Source of the DNA: Nocardioides phosphati
Lineage (GTDB): Bacteria > Actinomycetota > Actinomycetes > Propionibacteriales > Nocardioidaceae
Length of the DNA stretch: 64,000 bases
NCBI RefSeq assembly: GCF_014646375.1
Contig: NZ_BMNI01000001.1
Coordinates: 579,949 to 643,948, forward strand
Reading direction: 5' to 3'
Shown here: positions 16,050 through 24,461 of the stretch, piece after piece
Position numbering within the stretch: the first letter of the stretch is position 1
Layout of the letters: the number at the start of each line of letters is the position of its first letter
Translations under genes and position numbers: made by a program
Notes under the pieces: generated by a model
Told to the model about the DNA's origin: nothing
The model's database searches: none
Seen by the model: only the letters and a program-made list of their open reading frames with translations

Positions 16050-17639
16050 TCAGCGCCAGATGGTCGCGCGGAACGCCGTCGTACGGCCGTCGGTGGCCGA
16101 GGCGTTGCCCAGCGCCAGCGCCACGCGCGAGACCTTCGACGCGGAGAACGGCACGCTGTAGGTGCGGTTGCCCGAGCCGTCGAGGCCGAGCGGCAGCTTG
16201 CGCGCGCTGCCGTCGCGGAAGAAGACCAGGATGTACGCCGTGCCGCCGCTCGAGGGGCCGTCGATGTGGATCCGGAGCTTCCAGTCGGCGGTGAGGGTCG
16301 ACTTCGGCTGCATCACCACGTCGACGCTGGCGAGGTGGTCGAGCGTCGTCGCGTGGAGGCCGGTGGAGCGGGATGCCCGGCTGAGCGTCCACGTCCGGGA
16401 GATCACCGCGCGCGGCCACGCACCGCCTTCGTGCCAGAAGCGCGCGGGCGCGATCGAGCCACCGGAGAACCTGCGGAACTCCGCGAGCAGCGACGAGCCC
16501 TCGCTGCGGAGGGCGGAGCTGAGCGCCGAGCGGGCGTTGTTGCCGGGCACCGCGGCCGCCCTGCCCCACACCCGGCGGATCACGGCGTTGCCGAGGTGCT
16601 CGCTCAGCAGCTCGTGGAAGACCCACGTGCCGTACTGCGGGACGTCGCCCGCGACGAACGTGTCGACGGGCTGGCCCGGCCAGTGCAGGGAGCTGGAGGC
16701 GATGTACTGGCGGTTGTCGTTGACCGCGGAGTAGGCACGCTCCTCCATCCAGGTCGCGGTCGACTCCATCAGCCAGCTGCTCTCGCCGGTGTCGTAGGCG
16801 AACTGGACGAGGTGGAAGAACTCGTGGGCCGCGGTCACGTCGCGCGCAGCATCCGGTGTGGTCGCGGTGCCGAACTGCGCGGAGGAGAAGTCGTTGTCGA
16901 GCACGAGGTAGCCGGGCGAGGTCTGGCCCGTGAAGGCCTCCGGCACCGCGTAGCCGTAGACGGCGCCGCCGCGGGACGCCCCACTGTCGGCGAGGTAGAC
17001 GTCGAGCTTGTCGGCGGTCGGCACCTGCTCGCTGCCGGTGGCGCCGTCGCCGCGGGGCGCTCGGTAGCCCAGCGTGCCGATCTCGGTGGACCACACGTGC
17101 GACATCGCGCGGACGGTCTCCGCCACGGCATCGTCCGTCGCGACCTGGCGGCTCGGGCTGGGGAGCAGGCCGCCGGTGGTCGTGCCCTCCGGGACCCAGT
17201 GCACGCAGAACGGGTGCACGCCGTACGTCGTCGGGTCGTCGCACGTGGACTTCGCCGCCGCTGTGTCGGTCGTCGTCCAGCGGGTCGAGCTGAGGTCGTA
17301 GCGGGTGCCGTTGGTGCCGTCCGGGCGGGCGAAGAGCGCCCGCGCCCGGGTCCGGTCGCGCCGGTCGAGCTGCGGGAGCGCGTGCCGCAGCGCGAGGAGG
17401 GCGAGCGTGGCGTCGTGGGCCTCCGTGCGGGCGCCACCGGAGCCGCGCAGGGAGCTGGGGAGCGCCTGCTGCAGCGTGGCCTCGGCCTGGGCGAGCACCC
17501 GCAGGGCCCGCGGCGAGGAGTCAGCCGGGGGAGCGGAGGGGTCGCCGGCCGCACGGGCAGGCAGGACGAGCCCGGGTGCGAGGGCGAGCGGCAGGACCGC
17601 GCCGACGAGGGCGGGGACGAAGCGGCGGTTCAGCAGCAT
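16050..17639 (-). CDS. MXAN_6640-type secreted putative metalloprotease
   Basis: A 529-residue exported protein with a signal peptide at residues 1-31 (MLLNRRFVPALVGAVLPLALAPG...). The central region has AAHEFFHLVQFAYD (nt ~16800-16840), an HExxH zinc motif, followed about 20 residues later by STATWMEE, which can supply the third, Glu ligand. This arrangement is typical of proteins called MXAN_6640 family putative metalloproteases. The C-terminus (last ~130 aa) looks like a beta-sandwich. The start at 17639 gives a proper signal peptide; a TTG at 17666 is possible. It converges on the small helical protein gene, with stops three bases apart. Confidence 0.72.
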   Translation of the reverse strand: MLLNRRFVPALVGAVLPLALAPGLVLPARAAGDPSAPPADSSPRALRVLAQAEATLQQALPSSLRGSGGARTEAHDATLALLALRHALPQLDRRDRTRARALFARPDGTNGTRYDLSSTRWTTTDTAAAKSTCDDPTTYGVHPFCVHWVPEGTTTGGLLPSPSRQVATDDAVAETVRAMSHVWSTEIGTLGYRAPRGDGATGSEQVPTADKLDVYLADSGASRGGAVYGYAVPEAFTGQTSPGYLVLDNDFSSAQFGTATTPDAARDVTAAHEFFHLVQFAYDTGESSWLMESTATWMEERAYSAVNDNRQYIASSSLHWPGQPVDTFVAGDVPQYGTWVFHELLSEHLGNAVIRRVWGRAAAVPGNNARSALSSALRSEGSSLLAEFRRFSGGSIAPARFWHEGGAWPRAVISRTWTLSRASRSTGLHATTLDHLASVDVVMQPKSTLTADWKLRIHIDGPSSGGTAYILVFFRDGSARKLPLGLDGSGNRTYSVPFSASKVSRVALALGNASATDGRTTAFRATIWR

Positions 17640-17686
17640 GGAGGACCCGAGACGTGAAGGCGGCAACGGCGGGTCCAGCCTACGCG

Positions 17687-18085
17687 TCAGGAGCCGCCGG
17701 AGATCTTCTCGATCAGCGCGGTGGTCGAGATCGCCGGCGTGCGCGGGAGGTAGACGACCTCGCAGATGTCCTTGAACTCGTCGAAGCGACCCTCCCAGTC
17801 GTCGCCCATGACGAGCACGTCGGCGCCGAACTTCAGGATGTACTCGCGCTTGAGCTCGAGGCTCTCCTCGACGAAGACCTCGTCGACGGGCTTCAGGGCG
17901 CCTACGATGGCCAGGCGCTCGCCCTCGGAGAAGACCGGGAGGCGGTCCTTCTTGCGCATGTTGAGCGCGTCGGCCGAGACACCGACCACGAGGCGGTCAC
18001 CCAGAGCGGCCGCCCGCTCGATGACGCGGAGGTGGCCGACGTGGAAGACGTCGAAGGTGCCGAAGGTGATCACGGTGCGGGCCAT
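17687..18085 (-). CDS. adenylyl/cytidylyltransferase family protein (TagD-like)
   Basis: A 132-residue nucleotidyltransferase with the HxGH signature in FGTFDVFHVGHLRVIERA and the ISTT motif near the C-terminus (PAISTTALIEKI). These features and the length match glycerol-3-phosphate cytidylyltransferase (TagD) and related enzymes that make CDP-glycerol or similar activated alcohols for wall polymers. FAD synthetase-type and HldE-type relatives are other options. Its start lies 70 bases from the divergent iron-transport gene. No teichoic-acid genes adjoin it. Confidence 0.85.
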   Translation of the reverse strand: MARTVITFGTFDVFHVGHLRVIERAAALGDRLVVGVSADALNMRKKDRLPVFSEGERLAIVGALKPVDEVFVEESLELKREYILKFGADVLVMGDDWEGRFDEFKDICEVVYLPRTPAISTTALIEKISGGS

Positions 18086-18126
18086 GGCGGGATTCTCGCA
18101 TGTCCGTGACGTAGTCCACGTCGAAT

Positions 18127-18145
18127 ATAGGTGAGGCTCACCTTA
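18127..18145. promoter_or_regulatory. DtxR/IdeR-type iron box
   Basis: The segment contains AGGTGAG-G-CTCACCT, a perfect 7-bp dyad around one base, with AT-rich flanks (ATATAGG...CCTTAGG). It strongly resembles the DtxR/IdeR consensus TTAGGTTAGGCTAACCTAA. It lies 11 bases before the iron-transporter start and overlaps a TATAGG that could be the -10 element, so iron-loaded repressor would block transcription. Confidence 0.8.
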
Positions 18146-18155
18146 GGATGGCGCC

Positions 18156-19193
18156 ATGCGTCGTACACACCGCTCCGTCGCCCTGGTCGCGACCGGCCTC
18201 GTGCTGGCCTCCGTCACGTCGGGCTGCTCCTTCCTCGGCCTCGGCAAGAAGCCGGCGGACCTGCAGGTCTACTCGGCCCGTCACTACGGCAGCGAGGCGG
18301 TCTTCAAGCAGTTCACGAAGGAGACCGGCATCACCGTCTCCTTCCTGGGCGGCGAGAACTCCGAGCTGCTGCAGCGGATCAAGGCGGAGGGCAAGAGCTC
18401 CCCGGCCGACCTCTTCGTGACGGTCGACGCGGGCAACCTCTACGAGGCCGCGCGCGAGGGCCTGCTCGCGCCCGTCGACAACGCGAAGCTCGACGCCGAG
18501 ATCCCCGCGGAGTACCGCGACAAGGAGAACCGTTGGTTCGGCCTCGTCTCCCGCGCCCGCACGGTCCTCTACGACCCCGACAAGGTGAAGCCGTCGGAGT
18601 TCGACGCCAAGGACACCTACGCCGGGCTCGCCGACCCGAAGTGGAAGGGCAAGCTCTGCATGCGCGACGAGAGCGAGGCCTACCAGGTCGCGCTCGTCGC
18701 CCACCTGATCAACCTGTACGGCGAGGCGAAGGCCACGCAGATCGTCAAGGGCTGGGTCGCCAACAAGCCGCAGATCATGGCCAACGACAAGCTGCTGATC
18801 GACGCTGTCGACGCGGGCACCTGTGACGTCGCGCTGGTCAACCACTACTACGTCGCCGGCGAGCTCGAGGACAGCCCGCACCTCGACGTGAAGCTCTACT
18901 GGGCCTCGCAGAAGGGCGCCGGCACGATGGTCAACATCTCGGGCGCCGGTGTCGTGAAGACGAGCGACAACAAGGCCGACGCCGAGAAGCTGCTCGAGTG
19001 GCTCGCGGCCCGCAGCGGCCAGGCCGCGATGGCCTCGGGCAACCACGAGTTCCCGGTCAACCCGGCCGTCAAGCCCGATGCCGAGGCCGCGCAGTGGGGC
19101 ACGTTCAAGCCCGCGCCGCTGCAGGCCGACGAGCTGGGCCAGCAGGAGCAGAAGGCCGTCGAGATCCTCGACGCCGTCGGCTACGGTCGCTGA
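18156..19193 (+). CDS. ferric iron ABC transporter substrate-binding lipoprotein
   Basis: A 345-residue periplasmic-type binding protein of the FutA/FbpA class. The N-terminal signal ends in a lipobox, SVTSGC, placing Cys24 as the lipidated residue that anchors it outside the membrane. The fold is recognisable from LQVYSARHYGSEAVFKQF at the start of the mature domain. The tyrosines in NHYYVAGEL are the usual ferric-iron ligands. It is the first gene of a three-gene transporter operon and sits directly behind an iron box, so its substrate is most likely Fe3+. Confidence 0.92.
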   Translation: MRRTHRSVALVATGLVLASVTSGCSFLGLGKKPADLQVYSARHYGSEAVFKQFTKETGITVSFLGGENSELLQRIKAEGKSSPADLFVTVDAGNLYEAAREGLLAPVDNAKLDAEIPAEYRDKENRWFGLVSRARTVLYDPDKVKPSEFDAKDTYAGLADPKWKGKLCMRDESEAYQVALVAHLINLYGEAKATQIVKGWVANKPQIMANDKLLIDAVDAGTCDVALVNHYYVAGELEDSPHLDVKLYWASQKGAGTMVNISGAGVVKTSDNKADAEKLLEWLAARSGQAAMASGNHEFPVNPAVKPDAEAAQWGTFKPAPLQADELGQQEQKAVEILDAVGYGR

Positions 19194-19198
19194 CCCCG

Positions 19199-20881
19199 AT
19201 GGCGCAGACCCTCGTCCCGACCCCCGTCCTCCGGGTCCGCCGCGTCAACGCACGCGGCCGGCTGCGGTGGTCGGCGCTCGTGGTGATGGTCGCGCTCCTC
19301 GTCGCGGCGCCGGTCGTCGCGATCCTCCTCGAGGTAGGCACCCAGCGACCCGACGGACTGCCGGCGCACCTGCCGCAGATGGTGACCACCACCCTCGTGC
19401 TCATGACGTCGGTCGGCCTCGGCTCCCTCGTCCTCGGGGTGGGACTGGCGTGGCTGGTGACGGCGTACACCTTCCCGCTGCGCAACGTGCTGGTCTGGCT
19501 GCTCGTGCTGCCGCTCGCCATGCCGGCGTACATCCTGGGCTTCGTCTTCCTCTCGACCTTCGACGCGGCGGGGCCGGTGCAGCAGTGGCTGCGCGGCGTC
19601 GGCCTCGACGTGCAGTTCTCGATCGCCTCGCTGGCAGGCTGCGCCGTCGTCATGTCGCTGACGCTCTACCCGTACGTCTACCTGATGGCGCGCGCCGCCT
19701 TCGCCGAGCAGGGCCGCGCGACGTACGACGCGGCGCGCACGCTCGGCGCGAGCCGCCGCCGGGCCTTCTTCGCGGTGCTGCTGCCGCTGGCGCGACCGTC
19801 GCTCGCCGCGGGCCTGGCGCTGGTGATGATGGAGGTGCTGACCGACTTCGCGACGGTGCAGTACTTCAACGTCCAGACCGTCTCCTACGGCGCGTACGTC
19901 GTGTGGAAGGGCAAGTGGAACTTCGCCTCGGCCACGCAGCTCGCCTCGATGGTGATGCTCTTCGCCGCTGCGGTGATGGTGGGGGAGCGGCTGCTGCGCG
20001 GCCGGGCCCACTTCACCCAGAAGGGTGGCCGCGGCACGGGCCTGCAGCCGGTGCCGCTGGGCCGGGTGACCGGCCTGCTCGCCACCCTGGTCTGCGTCGC
20101 GGCCCTCGCCGTCGCGGTCTTCGTGCCGGTCGGGCGCCTGGTCGGCTGGGCGGTCCAGCCGACGCACAAGACCTCCGAGGGCGTTCTCAGCGCCGACTTC
20201 GGTGAGGCTCTCACCAACTCCCTCGTCGTGGCCGTGCTCGCGGCGGTCACCTGCGTGGTGCTCGCCCTGCTGATCGGCCACGCGCTGCGCCTGGGCGGCG
20301 GCCGGGTCGTGCGGGCCGCGGCCCAGCTGACGACGTTCGGCTACGCCGTGCCGGGGGCGGTGGTGGGCATCGGCACACTGCTGGTCCTGCGCGCGCTCAA
20401 CGACGGGGTCGAGGGGCTCGGCGTGCCGGGTGGCCTCGGGCTGCTGGCGACGGGCTCGGTGCCCGCGATCCTCTTCGCCTACGCCGTCCGCTTCCTCGGG
20501 CCGGCGTACCAGGCCGTCGACGCGTCGTACGCCAAGCTCTCGACGTCCATCACCCAGGGGGCGCTCTCGCTCGGTGCGCGCCCGCTCCGCGTGCTGCGCA
20601 CCGTGCACGCGCCGCTCGTCCGGCCCGGCATCGCGGTCGCGACGGTGCTGGTCACGATCGACGCGATCAAGGAGCTGCCGCTCGTGCTGATGCTGCGGCC
20701 GGTCGACTTCACCACCGTCTCGGTGTGGGTCTACTCTCTCGCGACGGAGAACCTCTGGAACCTCGCGGCCCTGCCGGCGCTGATCATCGTCGCGCTGGCG
20801 GTGATCCCGGTGTTCCTGCTGTTCCGCCAGGTGTGGTCGGCCGATCGCGCTGCCCGACGACGTCTCGAGGAGGAGCGATGA
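19199..20881 (+). CDS. ferric iron ABC transporter permease (double-domain)
   Basis: A 560-residue membrane protein with two binding-protein-dependent permease domains in tandem, about twelve transmembrane helices in all. Each half has an EAA-like loop: YDAARTLGASRRRAFFAVLLPLARP in the first and LSTSITQGALSLGARPLRVLRTVHAP in the second. This single-chain duplicated arrangement is typical of FbpB/FutB iron permeases. The ATG at 19199 begins five bases after the stop of the binding protein; the frame is open upstream but overlaps that gene. The stop overlaps the ATPase start by four bases. Confidence 0.92.
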   Translation: MAQTLVPTPVLRVRRVNARGRLRWSALVVMVALLVAAPVVAILLEVGTQRPDGLPAHLPQMVTTTLVLMTSVGLGSLVLGVGLAWLVTAYTFPLRNVLVWLLVLPLAMPAYILGFVFLSTFDAAGPVQQWLRGVGLDVQFSIASLAGCAVVMSLTLYPYVYLMARAAFAEQGRATYDAARTLGASRRRAFFAVLLPLARPSLAAGLALVMMEVLTDFATVQYFNVQTVSYGAYVVWKGKWNFASATQLASMVMLFAAAVMVGERLLRGRAHFTQKGGRGTGLQPVPLGRVTGLLATLVCVAALAVAVFVPVGRLVGWAVQPTHKTSEGVLSADFGEALTNSLVVAVLAAVTCVVLALLIGHALRLGGGRVVRAAAQLTTFGYAVPGAVVGIGTLLVLRALNDGVEGLGVPGGLGLLATGSVPAILFAYAVRFLGPAYQAVDASYAKLSTSITQGALSLGARPLRVLRTVHAPLVRPGIAVATVLVTIDAIKELPLVLMLRPVDFTTVSVWVYSLATENLWNLAALPALIIVALAVIPVFLLFRQVWSADRAARRRLEEER

Positions 20882-21972
20882 GCAGCCCTGCACTCGTCTT
20901 CGAGGGAGTCGGCAAGAGCTACGGCTCGATCCCGGCTGCTGTCGACGTCGACCTCGAGGTGCAGCGTGGCGAGCTGGTGACGCTGATCGGCCCGTCGGGT
21001 TGCGGCAAGTCGACCGCGCTGCGCCTGATGGCCGGGCTGGAGCGGCCCGACCGCGGCCGGATCCTGGTCGCCGGCGAGGTCGTCGCCGGCCCGGGCACCT
21101 TCGTGCAGCCCGAGAAGCGCCGCGTCGGCATGGTCTTCCAGGACCACGCGCTCTTCCCGCACCTCAGCGTCGAGCGCAACGTCGCCTTCGGCCTCATCGA
21201 CCTGCCCCGCGCCGAGCGCAAGGCGCGCGTCGCCGAGGTCCTCGGCCTGGTCCGCCTGGCCGACAAGGCCAAGCGCTACCCCCACGAGCTCTCCGGCGGT
21301 GAGCAGCAGCGCGTGGCACTGGCGCGCGCGCTCGCTCCCAAGCCTGCCGTCGTCCTGCTCGACGAGCCGTTCTCCTCCCTCGACGAGAACCTCCGGGCGC
21401 AGGTGCGCGCCGAGCTCGTCGGCGTGCTGCGCGCGACGGGCACCACCGCCGTCTTCGTCACCCACGACCAGACCGAGGCGCTCTCGATCGGCGACCGGGT
21501 GGTCGTCATGCAGGCCGGTCACATCGAGCAGGCCGACACGCCGCAGCGGGTCTTCGAGTCGCCCGCGTCGCGCTTCGTCGCCTCCTTCATGGGAGATGCC
21601 GACTTCCTGCCGGCCCACGTCCACAGTGCCCTGCTCACCTGCGAGATCGGCGTCGTCTCCACGGTCCCCGGCTGGGGCCGCGCCGACGTCGACGTCGAGG
21701 TCGTCCTGCGCCCGCACGAGGTCGCGCTGTCGCCGGCCGTCGGTCGCAAGGGCGAAGGTCCCGAGGTCGTCGCGGTCGAGTACCACGGCGCCTTCGTGCT
21801 CCACACGGTCCGCCTCGCGTCGGGGCGCACGCTCCGCTCGTGGCAGCAGCACGCGGTGCGCTACCCGGTCGGCACCCCCGTCGAGGCCTCCGTCGTCGCC
21901 GGCGTCACGCCCACGCTCCTGGTCGGCGACCGCGCCGTCGTGGCGCCTCCCGCAGCGCCCCCGCTCTCCTGA
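20878..21972 (+). CDS. ferric iron ABC transporter ATP-binding protein
   Basis: A 364-residue ATPase with Walker A GPSGCGKST, signature LSGGEQQR, Walker B VVLLDEPFSSLD and switch His in FVTHDQTEAL. The C-terminal ~120 residues form a TOBE-like regulatory domain with VVLRPHEVAL, as in FbpC/FutC. An ATGA overlap with the permease gene indicates coupled translation. It powers uptake by the two preceding proteins. Confidence 0.93.
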   Translation: MSSPALVFEGVGKSYGSIPAAVDVDLEVQRGELVTLIGPSGCGKSTALRLMAGLERPDRGRILVAGEVVAGPGTFVQPEKRRVGMVFQDHALFPHLSVERNVAFGLIDLPRAERKARVAEVLGLVRLADKAKRYPHELSGGEQQRVALARALAPKPAVVLLDEPFSSLDENLRAQVRAELVGVLRATGTTAVFVTHDQTEALSIGDRVVVMQAGHIEQADTPQRVFESPASRFVASFMGDADFLPAHVHSALLTCEIGVVSTVPGWGRADVDVEVVLRPHEVALSPAVGRKGEGPEVVAVEYHGAFVLHTVRLASGRTLRSWQQHAVRYPVGTPVEASVVAGVTPTLLVGDRAVVAPPAAPPLS

Positions 21973-21985
21973 CACAATCGCCGGC

Positions 21986-23281
21986 GTGGACACGCTGACG
22001 CAGCCCCCGGCCCCGTCGACCGCCCCGTCGACCCTGCCGCCGTCCGACTCCGTGGCCGACGCCGCCCGGCGTACGGCGCTGCGGCGGATGCGGGCGGTCG
22101 CCCTCGGCCTGCTCGTCTTCGCCGCCGTCGTGTACGCCGCGACGCTGGGCCGCGAGGGCTTCCTCGGCTTCGTCAACGCCGGTGCCGAGGCGAGCATGGT
22201 GGGCGCGATGGCCGACTGGTTCGCGGTGACGGCGCTCTTCCGGCACCCGCTCGGCCTGCCGATCCCGCACACGGCGCTGATCCCGAAGCGCAAGGACGAG
22301 CTGGGCCGGGGCCTCGAGGAGTTCGTGGGGGAGAACTTCCTCCAGGAGGCGATCATCCGCGACCGGGTCACCGCGGCCGAGCTGAGCCGCCGGATCGGCT
22401 CGTGGGCGGTCGACCGCGCCAACGCGCGCAAGGTGGTCGCGGAGGGCATGGAGGTCGCGTCGATCGCGCTGGCGAAGGTGAAGGACGAGCACATCACCGA
22501 CCTCGTCGAGATGGCGCTCGTGCCGCGGTTCCGTGAGGAGCCGATCGCCCCGATCCTCGGCACGTTCGTCACCGAGGCGGTCCGCGACGACCTGCACCAC
22601 GGCCTCGTCGACCTCGCGCTCGAGGAGCTCCACGGCTGGCTGGTCAACAACCCGGAGACCTTCGCCGACGTGCTCCTGGAGCGCGCTCCGTGGTGGGCGC
22701 CGGAGCGGCTCAACGAGATGGTCACCGAGCGGCTCCACGTCGAGGCGATCCGCTGGCTCGGCGACATCCGCCAGGATCCGCGCCACCGGGCGCGCAAGGC
22801 GCTCGACTCGATGCTGGCCCGGCTCGGCGACGACCTGCTGACGAATGCCGCGACCCAGGAGCGCGCCGAGAGCTTCAAGCTCCGCATGCTCGACCACCCG
22901 CAGTTCACCACCACCGCGATCTCGCTGTGGACGGCACTGAAGAACGCGCTCGCCGGCGCGCTCCAGGACCCCGACGGCCCGCTGGCGCAGCGGCTCGAGG
23001 AGGAGGTCGTCTCCTTCGCCCGGCGACTCCTCGCGGAGCCGGAGCTGCGGACGCGCCTCGACGGCATGGCCGCCGACGCAGCCGTCTTCGTCGTCACGCG
23101 CTACGGCTCCGAGCTCACCGCCGTCATCACCCACACCATTGAGCGGTGGGACGGCAAGGAGGCCTCCGACCGGATCGAGCTCCACGTCGGCCGCGACCTG
23201 CAGTTCATCCGGATCAACGGCACCATCGTCGGTGGCCTCGTCGGCGTGATCATCCACGCACTCACCGTCGTCCTGCACTGA
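21986..23281 (+). CDS. DUF445 family membrane protein
   Basis: A 431-residue protein of the DUF445 family. It has a transmembrane segment near residues 34-52 (AVALGLLVFAAVVYAATLG), the conserved SMVGAMADWFAVTALFRHPLGLPIPHTALIP, a long helical central region, and a second transmembrane helix at the C-terminus (INGTIVGGLVGVIIHALTVVL). Family function is unknown; YjiN of E. coli is a relative. The GTG at 21986 is the best start, 13 bases after the transporter stop, so it may be in the same transcript. Confidence 0.85.
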   Translation: MDTLTQPPAPSTAPSTLPPSDSVADAARRTALRRMRAVALGLLVFAAVVYAATLGREGFLGFVNAGAEASMVGAMADWFAVTALFRHPLGLPIPHTALIPKRKDELGRGLEEFVGENFLQEAIIRDRVTAAELSRRIGSWAVDRANARKVVAEGMEVASIALAKVKDEHITDLVEMALVPRFREEPIAPILGTFVTEAVRDDLHHGLVDLALEELHGWLVNNPETFADVLLERAPWWAPERLNEMVTERLHVEAIRWLGDIRQDPRHRARKALDSMLARLGDDLLTNAATQERAESFKLRMLDHPQFTTTAISLWTALKNALAGALQDPDGPLAQRLEEEVVSFARRLLAEPELRTRLDGMAADAAVFVVTRYGSELTAVITHTIERWDGKEASDRIELHVGRDLQFIRINGTIVGGLVGVIIHALTVVLH

Positions 23282-23311
23282 GGACCCTCCGGCTGGGGGA
23301 GAATGGCCGCC

Positions 23312-23686
23312 ATGAGCAGCAACCTCCCCGAGCGCCCTCCGTCTGGGTCGGCACAGCCGCGCCGCGCCCGGCACCTGATGGACCCCAACGCCCTGCCCCA
23401 GCGCCCCGCGACGTACGACGACGCGTCGGTGCGCCGTGTGCAGCGCTGGGTGATGTCCGCGCTCGTCGTCGTCGTGGCCATGCTGCTGGCCGTGGGATGG
23501 GTGGCGATCGCCGGCACGATGGTCCACAAGACCCCCGGCAAGTGGGTGCTGCTCGCCAACTCGGCGGCGTTCGGCGTCGCGGGCCTGGTGGGTGCGCGGG
23601 TGATCCACCTCAAGGGCTGGCTGTCGCCGTGGCTGCTCCTCGGCCTCGTGCCGGCCGTCGCCGGCGGGTTCTGGGTCCTGCGATGA
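23312..23686 (+). CDS. small membrane protein of unknown function
   Basis: A 124-residue protein with a Pro/Arg-rich cytoplasmic head (~45 aa) and three hydrophobic segments (about residues 48-70, 81-99 and 103-121). I do not recognise a family. An ATG at 23303 is also possible, but it leaves only two bases after GGGGGA, so 23312 is preferred. The stop overlaps the S4-domain gene by four bases. Confidence 0.7.
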   Translation: MSSNLPERPPSGSAQPRRARHLMDPNALPQRPATYDDASVRRVQRWVMSALVVVVAMLLAVGWVAIAGTMVHKTPGKWVLLANSAAFGVAGLVGARVIHLKGWLSPWLLLGLVPAVAGGFWVLR

Positions 23687-23988
23687 GGTTCGGGCTGCGA
23701 CGGGCTGGCAAGGGCGGCGACGGGGCCTCCGAGGGGCCGGCGATCACCGACGTGCCCGTGCGCGAGGAGGTGATCCGGCTCGGCCAGTTCCTCAAGCTGG
23801 CGAACCTGATCGACACCGGCGCCGAGGCCAAGGAGGTCTGCCCCGCGGGTCTGGTCACGGTCAACGGTGAGGTTGACACCCGGCGCGGGCGCCAGCTCGT
23901 CGACGGCGACGTCGTGGAGCTGCGCGGCCAGGCGGCCCGGGTGCGCACCGGCGTCTCCGACGACGTGCCCGACGACCTGCCCTGGTGA
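23683..23988 (+). CDS. S4 domain RNA-binding protein
   Basis: A 101-residue protein with an S4 RNA-binding fold from about residue 30: VIRLGQFLKLANLIDTGAEAKE ... VTVNGEVDTRRGRQLVDGDVVEL. Stand-alone S4 proteins of this size (YaaA/YbcJ-like) bind structured RNA, for example during ribosome assembly or recycling of stalled 50S subunits. The ATG at 23683 overlaps the preceding stop, indicating an operon. The tail is acidic. Confidence 0.85.
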   Translation: MRFGLRRAGKGGDGASEGPAITDVPVREEVIRLGQFLKLANLIDTGAEAKEVCPAGLVTVNGEVDTRRGRQLVDGDVVELRGQAARVRTGVSDDVPDDLPW

Positions 23989-24024
23989 CGACGCGCCCTC
24001 GGCGGTCGTGACAGACTTCGACGC

Positions 24025-24396
24025 ATGAGCCAGAAGCCTGAAGTCGAGTTCGTCGACCCCACGCAGACCTACACCGATCTCGTCATCACCGACCTCGTCG
24101 AGGGTGACGGCGCCGAGGCCGTCGCCGGCAAGAACGTCGCGGTCCACTACGTCGGTGTCGCGCTGTCGACCGGCGAGGAGTTCGACGCGTCGTACAACCG
24201 CGGTGCGGCGTTCCAGTTCCCGCTCGGTGGCGGCCGCGTCATCGCCGGCTGGGACCAGGGTGTGCAGGGCATGAAGGTCGGCGGCCGCCGCCAGCTCGTC
24301 ATCCCGCCGCACCTCGGCTACGGCAACCGCGACCTGGGCGTCATCAAGCCCAACGAGACCCTGATCTTCGTGGTCGACCTGCTCGACGTGAAGTGA
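24025..24396 (+). CDS. FKBP-type peptidyl-prolyl cis-trans isomerase
   Basis: A single-domain 123-residue FKBP. Active-site and fold landmarks are visible: VAVHYVGVALSTGEEFDASY, FPLGGGRVIAGWDQGVQGMKVGG, IPPHLGYGN and LIFVVDLLDV. There is no signal peptide, so it is a cytoplasmic folding enzyme. A very strong terminator follows within 15 bases. Confidence 0.94.
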   Translation: MSQKPEVEFVDPTQTYTDLVITDLVEGDGAEAVAGKNVAVHYVGVALSTGEEFDASYNRGAAFQFPLGGGRVIAGWDQGVQGMKVGGRRQLVIPPHLGYGNRDLGVIKPNETLIFVVDLLDVK

Positions 24397-24410
24397 GCTG
24401 ACCCGACGCA

Positions 24411-24448
24411 CAGAGCGCCCGCCCCGGTGATCCGGGGCGGGCGCTCTG
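24411..24448 (+). terminator. strong hairpin terminator
   Basis: CAGAGCGCCCGCCCCGG pairs perfectly over 17 bp with CCGGGGCGGGCGCTCTG across a 4-base loop, then CGTTGTC. It ends the FKBP transcript, and because it is symmetrical it can also stop the convergent kinase transcript. Confidence 0.9.
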
Positions 24449-24461
24449 CGTTGTCAGGGGG

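Noticed and set aside
19181..20893. A 570-codon minus-strand frame opposite the iron permease gene
   Set aside because: The product is almost entirely Arg, His, Gln and Asp, which is the mark of an antisense shadow; the plus-strand permease is clear.
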